DNA of 64,000 nt from Thalassoglobus polymorphus (GCF_007744255.1 NZ_CP036267.1:3413500-3477499), one strand, 5' to 3'; shown: positions 1 to 9,990, numbered from the stretch's first letter. Notes: generated from the letters alone by a model not told the origin. Translations and numbers: made by a program.

Positions 1-1
1 T

Positions 2-841
2 GCCATCACCCCACAAGAGGCTGTCACTCTTCTGGAGAGCCTCGCTGACTCGAAACAAGAACGGATTGATGCCCTTGCACAAAATGGCTTCCCTTCGTAC
101 ACGACCTCCGCTGGATGGCTCGGTTATTCTGACCAAAAACTGCGGGACCTCTGTCGCAGCTGTATTGAACAAGGTTGGGACTGCTTCAAAATTAAGGTCG
201 GGCGAAACCTGGAAGATGACATTCGCCGCTGCCGAATTATTCGCGAGGAAATCGGCCCGGACCGTCGATTGATGATCGACGCCAATCAGGTCTGGGAAGT
301 TACAGAAGCGATTGAGTGGATGGAATCGTTTATCGAGTTCAAGCCATGGTTTATTGAAGAACCGACATCGCCGGATGATGTCCTCGGTCATGCTGCGATT
401 GCAAAAGCCGTTGCTCCGATCAAAGTCGCGACTGGTGAACATTGTGCAAATCGCATCATGTTCAAGCAGTTCCTCCAATCGGGGGGGATGGGTGTCTGTC
501 AGATCGACAGTTGTCGTTTGGGAGGAGTCAACGAAGTTCTGGCAGTCTTGCTGATGGCCGCCAAGTTTGACGTCCCGGTCTGCCCGCATGCTGGCGGAGT
601 CGGACTGTGTGAATACGTTCAGCATCTGTCGATGTTCGATTTCATCGCAGTCAGTGGTTCGCAGGAAGATCGCCTGACCGAATATGCCGGGCACTTGCAC
701 GAACACTTCAAAGATCCAGTCGTCATGAATAAGGGGAGGTACATGCCTCCACAGGCTCCTGGATACAGCATTGAGATGCTGCCTGAATCAATCGAAACCT
801 ACACTTTCCCGAATGGTTCATACTGGAAAAATCGAACGTAA
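2..841 (+). CDS. L-fuconate dehydratase-type enolase superfamily protein (5' partial)
   Basis: The frame is open from the left edge, so the N-terminus lies outside the window. About 279 residues are visible. They match the C-terminal barrel of the mandelate racemase/enolase superfamily, subgroup fuconate dehydratase/ENOSF1. Visible are the KIKVG strand carrying the catalytic Lys, the metal ligand in DANQVW, the Glu of EEPTSPDD, the Glu of ATGEHC, and the cysteine/histidine-rich CPHAGGVGLCE segment typical of fuconate dehydratases. These enzymes dehydrate L-fuconate to 2-keto-3-deoxy-L-fuconate in the cytoplasm using Mg2+. Superfamily membership is certain and the subgroup is likely; the exact sugar acid is inferred from the family. 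The stop TAA is at 839-841, followed by 163 bases without a gene. Confidence 0.88.
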   Translation, partial: AITPQEAVTLLESLADSKQERIDALAQNGFPSYTTSAGWLGYSDQKLRDLCRSCIEQGWDCFKIKVGRNLEDDIRRCRIIREEIGPDRRLMIDANQVWEVTEAIEWMESFIEFKPWFIEEPTSPDDVLGHAAIAKAVAPIKVATGEHCANRIMFKQFLQSGGMGVCQIDSCRLGGVNEVLAVLLMAAKFDVPVCPHAGGVGLCEYVQHLSMFDFIAVSGSQEDRLTEYAGHLHEHFKDPVVMNKGRYMPPQAPGYSIEMLPESIETYTFPNGSYWKNRT

Positions 842-1004
842 GAAACAGCTTTGCTCCGACCACTCAGCAAACGCTCAGCTGTGAACGCTCAACTGCGAAC
901 GCCAAAAGTTGACGACGCTCCATTCTACTCGCGTCAAATTCACTTCAGCCTTGCTTGCATCAGTGAAAACTGAAATGATAATTGCTTCTTAATAGAGGCA
1001 ACTC

Positions 1005-3656
1005 ATGAATCGCTTTTCAGTCCAACTTGTCCCCCATTTGTTCGTTGCTCTTGGAATCTTCGGATTGACCACGTTCAATTTGCGTGCACAGGCTCAGGAG
1101 AATCCGACGAATGCGCGTGTAACCTCCGGCTTGCAGGTGCTCTATAATTTTTCAGAAGAGAAGGGGAACGTCGTTCATGACGTCTCTGGCACAGGAGTGC
1201 CTGTGAATCTGAAGATCGCAAACGAAAAGGGAGTCCGCCGTACAGCTGGGGCGTTAACCCTCACCGCTAGTACGATCCTTCTCTCAGAGAAGCCCGTAAG
1301 TCGATTGAGCGAGTCTCTCAAACGTTCGGGGGAAATCACCGTCGAAGCTTGGATTACTCCCAGTGATTTAGGACTAAGCGGTCCAGCCCGGATCGTCACA
1401 ATATCTAAGAACTCTGTTGAGCGCAACGTCACCTTGGGACAGGACAAGGACAAACTGGAAGTCCGCTTGCGGACGACAAAAACGAGCAACAACGGAATTC
1501 CCTCAACGAGTTCCAAGGCTAAAGCTGTCGCCAAAAAACTCACACACATTGTTTACACGCGAAACCGCGCCGGGATCGCGAAGATCTATCTGAATGGGCA
1601 ACTCAACAGTGAGGCGAAGATTGAGGGCGATTTTTCAAATTGGAATTCGTCATTTCAATTTGCACTCGGAAACGAGATGACCAATGACCGTCCCTGGCTA
1701 GGGACCTATCATCTGGTTGCGGTGTATAACAAAGCGCTCCCACCGCAGGCTGTCGTCGCCAATTTCAAAGCAGGCTCAAACGCAAAGATTATCAATTCCC
1801 AACAGATGGCGGCGAAGTCCCCACAAGAAGAGTTCTTCGAAAACAAAGTGGCAGGTATTTTCGTGAGGCACTGTTTTGAGTGCCATGATTCATCCACGAA
1901 AGAAGGTGGACTGAACCTCGCCAAGAAAGTGGCTGCAATGAAAGGTGGTGATAGTGGCGTCGCTTTCGTTCCGGGAAGCCACGCAAAGAGCCCCCTTTGG
2001 AAGTCAATCGAAGCTGATGAGATGCCCGCAAACCGTGAGCCTCTCTCGGCTGATGAAAAAGAGATCATCAAAAAATGGATCGACACGGGAGCTGTCTGGA
2101 CTCTCGATCAGATTGACCCGGAAGTTTATCTCCACCAAGGGAAGGTCGCGGGAAACTGGATTCGCAGGCTAACGATTCCTGAATACATCGAAACCGTCCG
2201 GGCTGCAGTCGGTGTCGATATCTCGAAAGAAGCACGCGAACTTCTCCCGCCGGACCTTCGAGCAGATGGATTCAGCAACACCTCTTACAATCTGAACGTC
2301 GATCTGAAGCACGTTAACGCATACTCACAACTTTCAGAAATCATTGTGAGTCGTATGGATGTCGAAAAATTCGCGTCGCGATTTACGAAAAAGAAACGAC
2401 TCATTGATGCTGATATGCGAGACTTGGCCGCCAAGATGGGAAAATGGATTTTGCGCGGTCCACTCTCTGAACGAGAGATTGTCATTTACCGAGGAATCTC
2501 AACCAGCGTGGCGAGCGCAGGAGGAGATTATCGCGAGGCTGTTGCCTATACACTTCAAGCGATGCTTCAATCCCCTCGTTTCTTGTATCGCATGGAAAGT
2601 CAACAAGGGGACGGCAGTGCCTGGCCGGTCAACAGCTATGAGTTGGCCTCTCGGGTGAGTTACACAATCTGGGGTGGCCCTCCCGATCAGGAATTAATGC
2701 GTGCCGCCGAGGCAGGCGAACTGTTCGACCGATCCGCTCTTGATAAGCAGGTTCAACGCATGCTGAAGGATCAGCGAGCAATCGATCAATCAGTTCGATT
2801 TGTGAATGAATGGCTCGACCTGCAACGGCTCGATAACTTGCGTCCCAACAAAGAAAAATTCCCCAACTGGAAAGCAAGCCTCGCTGTTGAGATGCGAAAA
2901 GAAACGCAGGCCTACTTTCAAGAGATTCTCTGGGAACAAAAACGCCCACTTGTCGATCTATTGAATGCTCAGTCGACGTTTCTGACACCAGAACTTGCGA
3001 AGCATTACAACTTGGACTTGAAGATAAAAGGTTTCGAAAAAGTCGATCTTAAAAACGTCCCCAGCCGTGGAGGATTGCTGACACAGGGCAGCATTCTCAC
3101 TAAAGGTGGTGACGAAGCTTCGATGATTTCACGCGGACTTTTCGTGCTTCACGACCTATTGCGTGGTGCTGTCAAAGATCCTCCTCCCTGCGTCGATACC
3201 ACACCAATTCCCACCAAGCCTGGGCGGACTCAGCGGATGATTGCGATGGAACGATTGGCAAACGGTTCGTGTGGTGGATGCCATGCGAAGTTTGAAACGC
3301 TCGCATTCGCTCTCGAAAAGTTCGACGGACTGGGATCATTTTCTGAAGCTGATCAGCATGGGAACAAGCTGCGTGAGGATGGCGAAATCCTCTTCCCTGG
3401 CGATGAAAAATCGATCCCATATCAAACATCTGCCGAGTTAATGGATCTTCTCGCGAAGAGCGACAGAGTCAATGAATGTTTGTCATGGAAAGTTGCCCAG
3501 TTCGCAATTGGGCGACCACTCGTCCCTGCTGATGTGCCAATCATGAAAGAGGTACATCAAAAGGCGCAGAAAAATGGCGGAACCTGGACAAGCCTGATTT
3601 CCGCATTAATTCAGAGCGATCTCATACAAACCATCCGAACGGAACCGATCCAATGA
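1005..3656 (+). CDS. DUF1592-family surface cytochrome with LamG domain
   Basis: An exported 883-residue planctomycete protein. Residues 1-31 form a signal peptide ending in an AQAQ-like site. Residues about 45-255 look like a LamG/concanavalin-like sandwich. Then comes a planctomycete cytochrome c segment with a CFECH haem motif at 290-294, followed in order by DUF1587 (about 380-450), DUF1595, DUF1592 (about 515-645), DUF1588 (about 685-785, with a second CxxCH, CGGCH, at 756-760) and DUF1585 at the C-terminus. This chain is characteristic of Planctomycetes and Verrucomicrobia and occurs beside DUF1552 partners, as here: the stop overlaps the start of the next gene in ATGA. The family is thought to act on polysaccharides or in electron transfer at the surface, but the reaction is not established. 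Confidence 0.9.
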   Translation: MNRFSVQLVPHLFVALGIFGLTTFNLRAQAQENPTNARVTSGLQVLYNFSEEKGNVVHDVSGTGVPVNLKIANEKGVRRTAGALTLTASTILLSEKPVSRLSESLKRSGEITVEAWITPSDLGLSGPARIVTISKNSVERNVTLGQDKDKLEVRLRTTKTSNNGIPSTSSKAKAVAKKLTHIVYTRNRAGIAKIYLNGQLNSEAKIEGDFSNWNSSFQFALGNEMTNDRPWLGTYHLVAVYNKALPPQAVVANFKAGSNAKIINSQQMAAKSPQEEFFENKVAGIFVRHCFECHDSSTKEGGLNLAKKVAAMKGGDSGVAFVPGSHAKSPLWKSIEADEMPANREPLSADEKEIIKKWIDTGAVWTLDQIDPEVYLHQGKVAGNWIRRLTIPEYIETVRAAVGVDISKEARELLPPDLRADGFSNTSYNLNVDLKHVNAYSQLSEIIVSRMDVEKFASRFTKKKRLIDADMRDLAAKMGKWILRGPLSEREIVIYRGISTSVASAGGDYREAVAYTLQAMLQSPRFLYRMESQQGDGSAWPVNSYELASRVSYTIWGGPPDQELMRAAEAGELFDRSALDKQVQRMLKDQRAIDQSVRFVNEWLDLQRLDNLRPNKEKFPNWKASLAVEMRKETQAYFQEILWEQKRPLVDLLNAQSTFLTPELAKHYNLDLKIKGFEKVDLKNVPSRGGLLTQGSILTKGGDEASMISRGLFVLHDLLRGAVKDPPPCVDTTPIPTKPGRTQRMIAMERLANGSCGGCHAKFETLAFALEKFDGLGSFSEADQHGNKLREDGEILFPGDEKSIPYQTSAELMDLLAKSDRVNECLSWKVAQFAIGRPLVPADVPIMKEVHQKAQKNGGTWTSLISALIQSDLIQTIRTEPIQ

Positions 3657-5077
3657 TGAATCGAAAAATTAACCGCCGAACTGTTCTCAAAGGGTTGGGA
3701 GGCGTAGCAATCGGACTTCCGTTACTGGAAGAGATGCTGGCAACACCAGCACTCGCCGCTGCTCAAGCAGAGGTTCCTGTCCGAGCCTTCAACGTCTTCT
3801 TCGGTCTTGGAATTCCTGCTCCGCTGCAAACCGAAGGATTCGATGGCGTCCTCGAACCACTTAAACCACTGAGCAAAAAACTGCTCATCATGCGAAATGT
3901 GGACCAGGTTCGCTGTGATGAATCAGGCATCAACGCCCACTTCGATGGAGCATCGGGGGCATTCACTGCAGAACCCCCAAGTGGTGAGGCAAAAGCGGGA
4001 GGCCCATCCATCGATCAGGTCATTCGCAAGACGTATTACCCCGATGGGCTGCCAGCCGGGACAGTTCCGACATTGGTCGGCGGAACGTTCTTTCGCCGAA
4101 GTCGTGTCAGTCGCTACGTTCACAGCTACAATTCAGACGGAACAGTCGCTGCGACGATGCAGGAAAAACCGCGTGATGTTTTTGATCGTGTCTTTGGATC
4201 GCTAGCGGGGCAGGTCGAAGATAACGATGTCCGTACGAAACGATTGCGTAGAAGCGTGTTGGACTCGGTTGTCGATCAGTATCAGTTTTACACCGGCGTC
4301 AACTCTCCCCTCGGTGCAACCTCGAAAGCTCGGGTCGCAGACCATCTCGACAGAATTCGCGAGTTCGAACAACGTGCCTTCGAGATGAAGCACGACTCTA
4401 ACGGGCCCGAACTCCCGCCTCGTTCAAAAATTGCCCATGGCGGTTCAGCTGACCCAGGTGGAGAAGGTCTCGACATGCCGCTTGAAAATCTCATTACAGA
4501 ATGGCGATTAATGGCAGACCTGTACGCCTTGGCGATTCAACTCGATCGAGTCCGCTTCGGTTCGCTCACATTTCTGGCTGCCGGTGAACGTCTCCGAGTG
4601 ACGGGTGACTATGAGTACGATGGCCGTAAAGTCTTTACATTTGACGATGCGAAACAACTCAACGCATCTGGTTCGAGTGGGTGCAGCCATGAATGGTGGC
4701 ACAAGTTCAACGAGAAGAAGAAGAACGAACAACTCCGTGCACACGCACACATGAAAATGCGTGAAGTCGCTTACTTCCTGAGCCGCCTTGACGATCAAGA
4801 CTCGATGGAAGCAAACGGCAAGTCGATCCTCGAAAACTCCATGATTACGGTTTCAACAGAATCGGGAGATGGCCGCCACTCGGACGTCAAACGCGAACTC
4901 TCCGGCGTCTTTCACGCCATCACCGGAGCGAACGGCCGCTTCAAAACCGGACAGATTCTGGACGTCAACGCTGAAGGCATCGACGTTTATAACACAATGC
5001 TGGATGCTTTTGACACCAAAGATCGTCTCGGCCCCGCGAAGCGGGAAACCAACCGCATCGACAACATTCGTGCGTAG
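3653..5077 (+). CDS. DUF1552 protein, Tat-exported partner of the DUF1592 cytochrome
   Basis: A 474-residue protein beginning with a twin-arginine signal (NRRTVLKG followed by a hydrophobic stretch ending near AALAAA), so it is probably exported folded by Tat. The rest matches DUF1552, a family seen almost only next to DUF1592 proteins in Planctomycetes and related phyla. The first ATG overlaps the stop of the upstream gene by four bases. A second in-frame ATG follows directly, so the start could be 3653 or 3656. Coupled translation suggests the two proteins work together outside the cytoplasmic membrane. No catalytic function is established for the family. A perfect 10-bp hairpin at 5134-5160 lies about 60 bases after the stop and may end or protect the transcript; it lacks a T-run. 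Confidence 0.88.
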   Translation: MMNRKINRRTVLKGLGGVAIGLPLLEEMLATPALAAAQAEVPVRAFNVFFGLGIPAPLQTEGFDGVLEPLKPLSKKLLIMRNVDQVRCDESGINAHFDGASGAFTAEPPSGEAKAGGPSIDQVIRKTYYPDGLPAGTVPTLVGGTFFRRSRVSRYVHSYNSDGTVAATMQEKPRDVFDRVFGSLAGQVEDNDVRTKRLRRSVLDSVVDQYQFYTGVNSPLGATSKARVADHLDRIREFEQRAFEMKHDSNGPELPPRSKIAHGGSADPGGEGLDMPLENLITEWRLMADLYALAIQLDRVRFGSLTFLAAGERLRVTGDYEYDGRKVFTFDDAKQLNASGSSGCSHEWWHKFNEKKKNEQLRAHAHMKMREVAYFLSRLDDQDSMEANGKSILENSMITVSTESGDGRHSDVKRELSGVFHAITGANGRFKTGQILDVNAEGIDVYNTMLDAFDTKDRLGPAKRETNRIDNIRA

Positions 5078-5190
5078 CGTCAGGAAGCCATCTGGCTGGC
5101 TGGGTGCGATCCGAGAACTCTTTCGAAAGCAAAACACTATTTCAAAAGAGGAAATAGTGTGGATCGCATAGACACGAATCAATAAGCAAC

Positions 5191-5229
5191 AAAAAAACAG
5201 GCTGAGGAAGCAGTGCTCCCTCAGCCTGA
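5191..5229 (-). terminator. Rho-independent terminator of frr
   Basis: Read on the minus strand, a stem CAGGCTGAGG/CCTCAGCCTG with an 11-base loop is followed directly by seven T residues. It lies about 160 bases past the frr stop codon. The strand is set by the T-run, which is an A-run at 5191-5197 on the plus strand. Confidence 0.8.
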
Positions 5230-5288
5230 AATATGATCATGAAGTGACTCAAGCAATTTGCTCGAAATTTCATGAGGCATTTTCAAAT

Positions 5289-5369
5289 TAGAACCAATCC
5301 GAAAACCTCTGGAATAACCGCATTTTCTCAATGCTTGAGAGAGCGATTTCAGGTTTCGGGATCAGTTCT
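5289..5369 (+). repeat. PR1 palindromic repeat, copy A
   Basis: One of six 81-bp copies in the window (others near 10373, 12071, 32308, 54853, 63193). The ends read TAGAACC and AGTTCT as a near-perfect inverted repeat, and the centre reads TCAATGCTTGAGA. The two arms pair imperfectly over the whole length. It lies in the 310-base gap between the DUF1552 gene and frr, downstream of both. Confidence 0.85.
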
Positions 5370-5387
5370 GAAAATTCGAACAATGCT

Positions 5388-5954
5388 CTACTCGTTCATC
5401 ACTTCTTCTTCTTTCTGCTTCGCCTGATCATTGATCTGGTTTTCGAATTTCTTCGTCAACTCTTGAACATCGTCTTTGGTCGACTTGAGAATATCTTCGG
5501 AAATGATTTTCTCTTTCTCCGACTGATCGAGACTTTTGTTTGCATCACGACGAATATTTCGAATCGAAACCCGAGCATCTTCTGCAAAGTTTCCAACGCG
5601 CTGAGTCAGTTCTCGACGGCGTTCAGTGGAAAGTGCGGGAACGTTAATGCGAACCAGACGTCCATCAGAGTTCGGAGCCATTCCGGCATCGCTGGCCTGA
5701 ATTGCTTTTACAATTTCAGTGACGATGGATTGGTCGAAGGGGCGAATCACAATTTGTTGTGGTTCTGGGCAACTGATGTTGGCCAGCTGTTTTAATGGAG
5801 TCGGTGAACCGTGATAGTTCACTCGAACAGTATCGACAAGACCGGGAGTTGCTCTTCCCGTCCTGAGTCCTTGCAGGGCGTCCTTGAACACTTCGACCGC
5901 TTTTTGCATGCGTTCTTCCGCGTCCATTAAAATCTCATCTGGTTCCATCGACAT
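5388..5954 (-). CDS. frr: Ribosome recycling factor
   Basis: A 188-residue protein of the usual RRF length (about 185). It shows the N-terminal helix with a GLRTGRATPG segment, the central ISCPEPQQIVIRPFDQS region of the small beta domain, and the C-terminal three-helix arm with RRELTQRV and IRNIRRDANK. RRF acts with EF-G to split ribosomes after termination. Two Met codons start the frame (MSME); either could be used. The frequent bacterial neighbour pyrH is not beside it: upstream are 264 bases without a recognisable gene and then the divergent methyltransferase gene. The gene ends in a Rho-independent terminator at 5191-5229, so it is probably transcribed alone. Confidence 0.96.
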   Translation of the reverse strand: MSMEPDEILMDAEERMQKAVEVFKDALQGLRTGRATPGLVDTVRVNYHGSPTPLKQLANISCPEPQQIVIRPFDQSIVTEIVKAIQASDAGMAPNSDGRLVRINVPALSTERRRELTQRVGNFAEDARVSIRNIRRDANKSLDQSEKEKIISEDILKSTKDDVQELTKKFENQINDQAKQKEEEVMNE

Positions 5955-6218
5955 CAGTTCAACCTCTTTCTATTCCTGGCAACTAATCGCCAGACTTGCC
6001 TTAAACGCTCTTCGGAGACATCCTCCTGAGGAAAGTTGCGACAGTCCAGCAGGAAACGATACGTCCAATCGCTCGCTTCACACCTTACAATACTGGAGAT
6101 CGGACACATTGAGAAGCCAGACTTCAGATTTGCCCGCATTGATGCTCTTTCCTTCCGGCAGAGTAGGCAGAACAGGTCCTCTTTTTGCTATGCTGCGGAC
6201 TCAAATAAGACCGAATGA

Positions 6219-7712
6219 GTGAATAAGATGTTGAGATTGACCTACGACGACAACGGATCAACACATCAGGATATCACCCTCCAGATCGGTGATTTTCTAA
6301 GCGTGAGCGATTCCTATTATTTTCTTCTGGAAATGGATGAAGAACTCCCCGCGGCGGTACGGGTTCGGACGTGTCTTTCCCAGATGATCACCGCCTGGGC
6401 CACTGAGATTTCAGAAGCGAAACAAACAATTTATTTGCTCGCTGAACTCCATGATGAATTCAGCCGCTGGATTCGATGCATGCCGCACAACGACAGCTTC
6501 GAGGTTCAGCTTGGCTGGTCAACCGAGGCAGGTCACGATCTCAATTCTCTTCGTGATGCAACACGAACTTCGCCGCCGGCAGATTGGCAAGAGTGCTCTG
6601 GTTCTGAACCTGTCATTCAAACGCGTCAAGAAATCCTGCACTTCGGCGGGAGCATGGAATCTTTGCATGTCCAGACGGAACCGTTGTTTGACCCGACACC
6701 CATTTTCGAGCACTTTCGTGGTGCATACGGGACACAGCTTCTGACGGCCGCTGTTGCCCACTTCAATCTCTTCGAAAAACTTTCCACAAGTCCCGATCTT
6801 TTTCTCCCGGTGGGCCAACTCAGGCAAGAACTGGAATTAGAACCGCGACCGTTTACTGTCCTGATGACCGCACTCAAAGCGATGGGCTTGCTGGTTCAAG
6901 ATGGTGATCGAATCGGTGCGACACCCCTGGCAGCCGAGCATCTTCTTCACAACCGAGAGTTTGAAGTCACGAATTATATCGGGCTGGCTGCGACTTCTCC
7001 TGATGTATTGGGAATGGTGGAACGCCTCAAAACGAACAGGCCTTACGGGCTCGACGTGAATGAAAATGGAGCTGCCTTTATCTACCGAAACGGAATGCCC
7101 TCCGCGATGGAAGAGTCGGAACTTGCCAGGCACTTTACACTTTCGCTGGCAGGTCGAGCCAAAAACGTGGCTCCAGTTCTCGCAGATCGCTTTCGCATTC
7201 CCGATGCAAAAGTTCTCCTCGATATTGGCGGAGGAAGTGGAATTTATTCCATCGCCTATCTGGCTAGAAATCATCACTTGAAAGCGATTGTCATAGATCG
7301 CCCCGAAGTCCTGAACATCGCTTCAGAATTCGCGGAACAATGCGGGGTTGCTGATCGTCTTGAACTTCGCGAAGGAGACATGTTTACAGATGATTTCCCG
7401 GAAGCGGACGTGATGCTTCTCTCAAATGTTCTTCACGACTGGGATGTTCCGGAATGTGAGGAGTTGATCGCAAAGTGTGCGAATCGACTTCCCCAACAAG
7501 GCCGACTCCTCATTCATGATGTCTTCCTGAACGATGAGCACACCGGCCCACTTCCCATCGCTCTTTACTCGGCGGCCCTCTTTTCACTCACAGAAGGCCG
7601 AGCCTACAGTGTTGCGGAATACAGAAGCTGGATGAACAAGAATGGCCTGTCTGTCAGCGGCCCCATCGAAACGCTCATCCATTGCGGCGTACTTTGTGGG
7701 ATCAAGCGTTAA
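6219..7712 (+). CDS. SAM-dependent O-methyltransferase-like protein with extra N-terminal region
   Basis: A 497-residue protein. Residues about 165-250 resemble the dimerisation winged helix of plant-type/hydroxyindole O-methyltransferases. Residues 325-495 form a class I methyltransferase fold with the SAM loop DIGGGSG near 335-341, an acidic residue ending the next strand (VIDRPEV) and the LHDWDV motif of this family. The first 150 residues (rich in acidic and aromatic residues, with SWS-like LGWSTEAG) match nothing I recognise. The frame starts with GTG at 6219; an ATG at 6228 is an alternative. The acceptor substrate is unknown. The gene stands alone between divergent frr and a convergent phosphodiesterase gene. 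Confidence 0.8.
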   Translation: MNKMLRLTYDDNGSTHQDITLQIGDFLSVSDSYYFLLEMDEELPAAVRVRTCLSQMITAWATEISEAKQTIYLLAELHDEFSRWIRCMPHNDSFEVQLGWSTEAGHDLNSLRDATRTSPPADWQECSGSEPVIQTRQEILHFGGSMESLHVQTEPLFDPTPIFEHFRGAYGTQLLTAAVAHFNLFEKLSTSPDLFLPVGQLRQELELEPRPFTVLMTALKAMGLLVQDGDRIGATPLAAEHLLHNREFEVTNYIGLAATSPDVLGMVERLKTNRPYGLDVNENGAAFIYRNGMPSAMEESELARHFTLSLAGRAKNVAPVLADRFRIPDAKVLLDIGGGSGIYSIAYLARNHHLKAIVIDRPEVLNIASEFAEQCGVADRLELREGDMFTDDFPEADVMLLSNVLHDWDVPECEELIAKCANRLPQQGRLLIHDVFLNDEHTGPLPIALYSAALFSLTEGRAYSVAEYRSWMNKNGLSVSGPIETLIHCGVLCGIKR

Positions 7713-7714
7713 GC

Positions 7715-7760
7715 GAAAAAATATGTGCGACCGTACTCACTTGTACGGTCGCACATATTG
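7715..7760. terminator. Strong hairpin between convergent genes
   Basis: A perfect stem of about 16 bp (ATATGTGCGACCGTAC and its complement) with a six-base loop. On the minus strand it is followed by six T residues, so it is a classical terminator for the leftward phosphodiesterase gene. It lies just after the rightward methyltransferase stop and can stall that transcript too. Confidence 0.8.
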
Positions 7761-7868
7761 TGATTCACGTTTTCCTTACCCAAGCACTTTCGTGTTTCCT
7801 GTGCCCATGAAGAACACTTTTCACCAGCGAATTAGATCTACGCGAGCAGGACAAGCGTTGCAGAGGTT

Positions 7869-9176
7869 TCAAGAATTCAACTCAACTCCGAAATCCTTGA
7901 GGATCAACGGTGTAACATCCGTATCCTGGTAGCTCTCTTCATCCAGACCTTTTGACGAGATCAAGATGCCAGTCGAACCGGGATAGCCGTGTGATCCTTT
8001 GACAAGGGTTGCATCCAGCGGTGTCGACTTACTGGGCATGTCGATGAACATTTCAACGGGGTCGAAGCCCGGTTTGCGGTGAATATCAACTGTTCTTGCA
8101 TAGGTCGGGGCTTTCTCGTCATCCAACCACCAGTAGTATGCAAACCATGCTTCCTTCTTCGAGATCAACACAACTTCCCCCGAACGTGGATGGTCCAGTT
8201 TGTATTTGTCTCGTTCCGCTCCAACCAAGACTTCATCAACCAGCGGATGATTTCTAAACAGTTCCGCGACTCGCTCGATGTTTTCTTCGTCCTTAACAAA
8301 CACGTGAGCCAGTTGATGGTCAACCATCGCCCACGCCTGAGATTCTCCCGGGACGAGTTGCTCACGACCATCATCGTCAGCGAGATGCAACAGACCAGCT
8401 TCACGCAGTACCCGATTCGGATAGGCAACGTCATTCACTTCAGTAATGACATATTCACTCGCGATCAACCAGTGAATGTCATCCATTTTGGAATTTTCAA
8501 TGCCATCAATCAATCGACCAAGTGAGACATCGATATCAACGACCGCCTGAAGCGCCTCGGGACTGTCCGGGCCCAGTTTCTGGGCAGCGTAATCAAGGTG
8601 CGTTACATAAATGTAGAAAAAATCGGGAGCGAATTCATTGGCCGCTTTGATTGCAGAGTCGATGATCCAATCCGAACTTTTGATATTTGCAATCGGTCCC
8701 CAAAAATTCATCAATGGGAAATGTCCGAGTTCGTCGCGGAGTTCTCCGTACAATCTCTCTGGAACTGTGTAACACCAGAGAGATTCTGATCCATCTGGAT
8801 TATGAATCGGTGCGGGGGTGCAAATGTAATCTGCCCCAGCCCCTTTGGAGTGCATTGGAAACCAAACCGCCGATTTGATTTCAGGATTGGCCTGATGCAG
8901 CAGATCCCAAACTTGAGGAGCTTCGATACACTCATTCCAGGCGGTCCAGAGTTCGAATTCTCCTTTATCGCGATAGTAAAATCCGTTGGCGATCACTCCG
9001 TGAACATCTGGACCTACGCCAGTCGTCAAGTTCGCCTGAACGGAACATGTCACGCAGGGGAACGAAGCTGTCAATGGTTTCACAGCGCCAGCAGCAGCGA
9101 TTTTCTTCAGATTCGGCATCCGCTCGAGATCTTGCTGACGCAAACCTGGGATAGAAACGAGGACTGTAGAGGGCAT
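7869..9176 (-). CDS. Alkaline phosphatase superfamily / type I phosphodiesterase-like protein
   Basis: A 435-residue protein related to nucleotide pyrophosphatase/phosphodiesterases. The nucleophile region [15 protein letters not shown] with Thr43 is clear, followed by [16 protein letters not shown], a THLDYAAQ metal-ligand segment in the middle and a GSHGYPGS-like histidine near the C-terminus. The usual first metal Asp of the DGxR motif is replaced by IPGL, and the DHG motif reads SEYVITEV. Both occur in a subfamily of these proteins, so activity cannot be assumed. No signal peptide is seen, so it is probably cytoplasmic. The substrate is unknown. It lies upstream of the hairpin at 7715-7760 and 166 bases after trmB on the same strand. 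Confidence 0.78.
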   Translation of the reverse strand: MPSTVLVSIPGLRQQDLERMPNLKKIAAAGAVKPLTASFPCVTCSVQANLTTGVGPDVHGVIANGFYYRDKGEFELWTAWNECIEAPQVWDLLHQANPEIKSAVWFPMHSKGAGADYICTPAPIHNPDGSESLWCYTVPERLYGELRDELGHFPLMNFWGPIANIKSSDWIIDSAIKAANEFAPDFFYIYVTHLDYAAQKLGPDSPEALQAVVDIDVSLGRLIDGIENSKMDDIHWLIASEYVITEVNDVAYPNRVLREAGLLHLADDDGREQLVPGESQAWAMVDHQLAHVFVKDEENIERVAELFRNHPLVDEVLVGAERDKYKLDHPRSGEVVLISKKEAWFAYYWWLDDEKAPTYARTVDIHRKPGFDPVEMFIDMPSKSTPLDATLVKGSHGYPGSTGILISSKGLDEESYQDTDVTPLILKDFGVELNS

Positions 9177-9342
9177 AGAATTTTCAGGAGTTAGGAATAG
9201 GATCTGGAAAGTAGGTTGTTACAACTTCACACTCAGTGGAATCACGCACTGTGATTCCTCTGTCTGATTCCTCTGTGCGATTCCAAATTGCAAGGACTGT
9301 TCACGCTGAGTGTACCGTTGCATCTCCAATCTCATCACCTCA

Positions 9343-9990
9343 TCAGGAAATTGGTTTTCTCTGCCATTTCCCTCGGTGAATTGGAAGGCCGAGCTTACGT
9401 TTTTTTCTTTCGTAGCTGGTCTGGTAATCCATATCGTGTTCTGGGTCACGCTCTTCCGGAGTTGGCAACGATTCAAAATCTTCATGATGATTCATTAACG
9501 CAGAGATGTCTTCGAAATACTCTTCAACATCGGTCCATGAATGCAACAATCCACCTGGGACAAGCAGGTTCGAGCATAAGTTTACGAACACATCATTAAA
9601 CACGCGGCGACTGCGATGCTTTCGCTTCCACCACGGATCTGGAAAGTAGACATGGATCGCATCAACAGAATGCGGTTCGATCATTTTCGTAAATGGAACA
9701 TTCGCATCACCTCCGATCACGCAGGCGTTCGTCAAGTTGCGTCGCTTCAAGCGGGCAGCTCCACGTCGACCTTCACGGAAATCGATTTCGATTCCCAGAA
9801 AATTTCGCTCAGGGTGCATTTCGGAGGCTGTCACAACAAACAGTCCTCGTCCGCAACCGACATCAATCTCGACGGGATTGTCATTACCGAAAAATGTCGG
9901 CCAGTCGAGTTTACCGTCATACTCCTCGAACAGATCGTCCATCGCGAGGAAAAACGGCTTCAGGTTAGTTGGTGGAGGATTCGTTTGCAT
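9343..9990 (-). CDS. trmB: tRNA (guanine-N7)-methyltransferase
   Basis: A 215-residue protein of typical TrmB length. It has the SAM motif EIDVGCGRGLFV near residue 40, LGIEID ending the second strand, and the family signature FPDPWWKRKHRSRRV, whose aspartate and basic residues bind SAM and tRNA. TrmB methylates G46 in the variable loop of tRNAs. The C-terminus carries a basic RGKWQRKP tail. A leftward phosphodiesterase gene lies 166 bases downstream. That gap has a short perfect hairpin, GGAATCAC/GTGATTCC, at about 9238-9258. No clear ribosome-binding site precedes the ATG. Confidence 0.93.
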   Translation of the reverse strand: MQTNPPPTNLKPFFLAMDDLFEEYDGKLDWPTFFGNDNPVEIDVGCGRGLFVVTASEMHPERNFLGIEIDFREGRRGAARLKRRNLTNACVIGGDANVPFTKMIEPHSVDAIHVYFPDPWWKRKHRSRRVFNDVFVNLCSNLLVPGGLLHSWTDVEEYFEDISALMNHHEDFESLPTPEERDPEHDMDYQTSYERKKRKLGLPIHRGKWQRKPIS

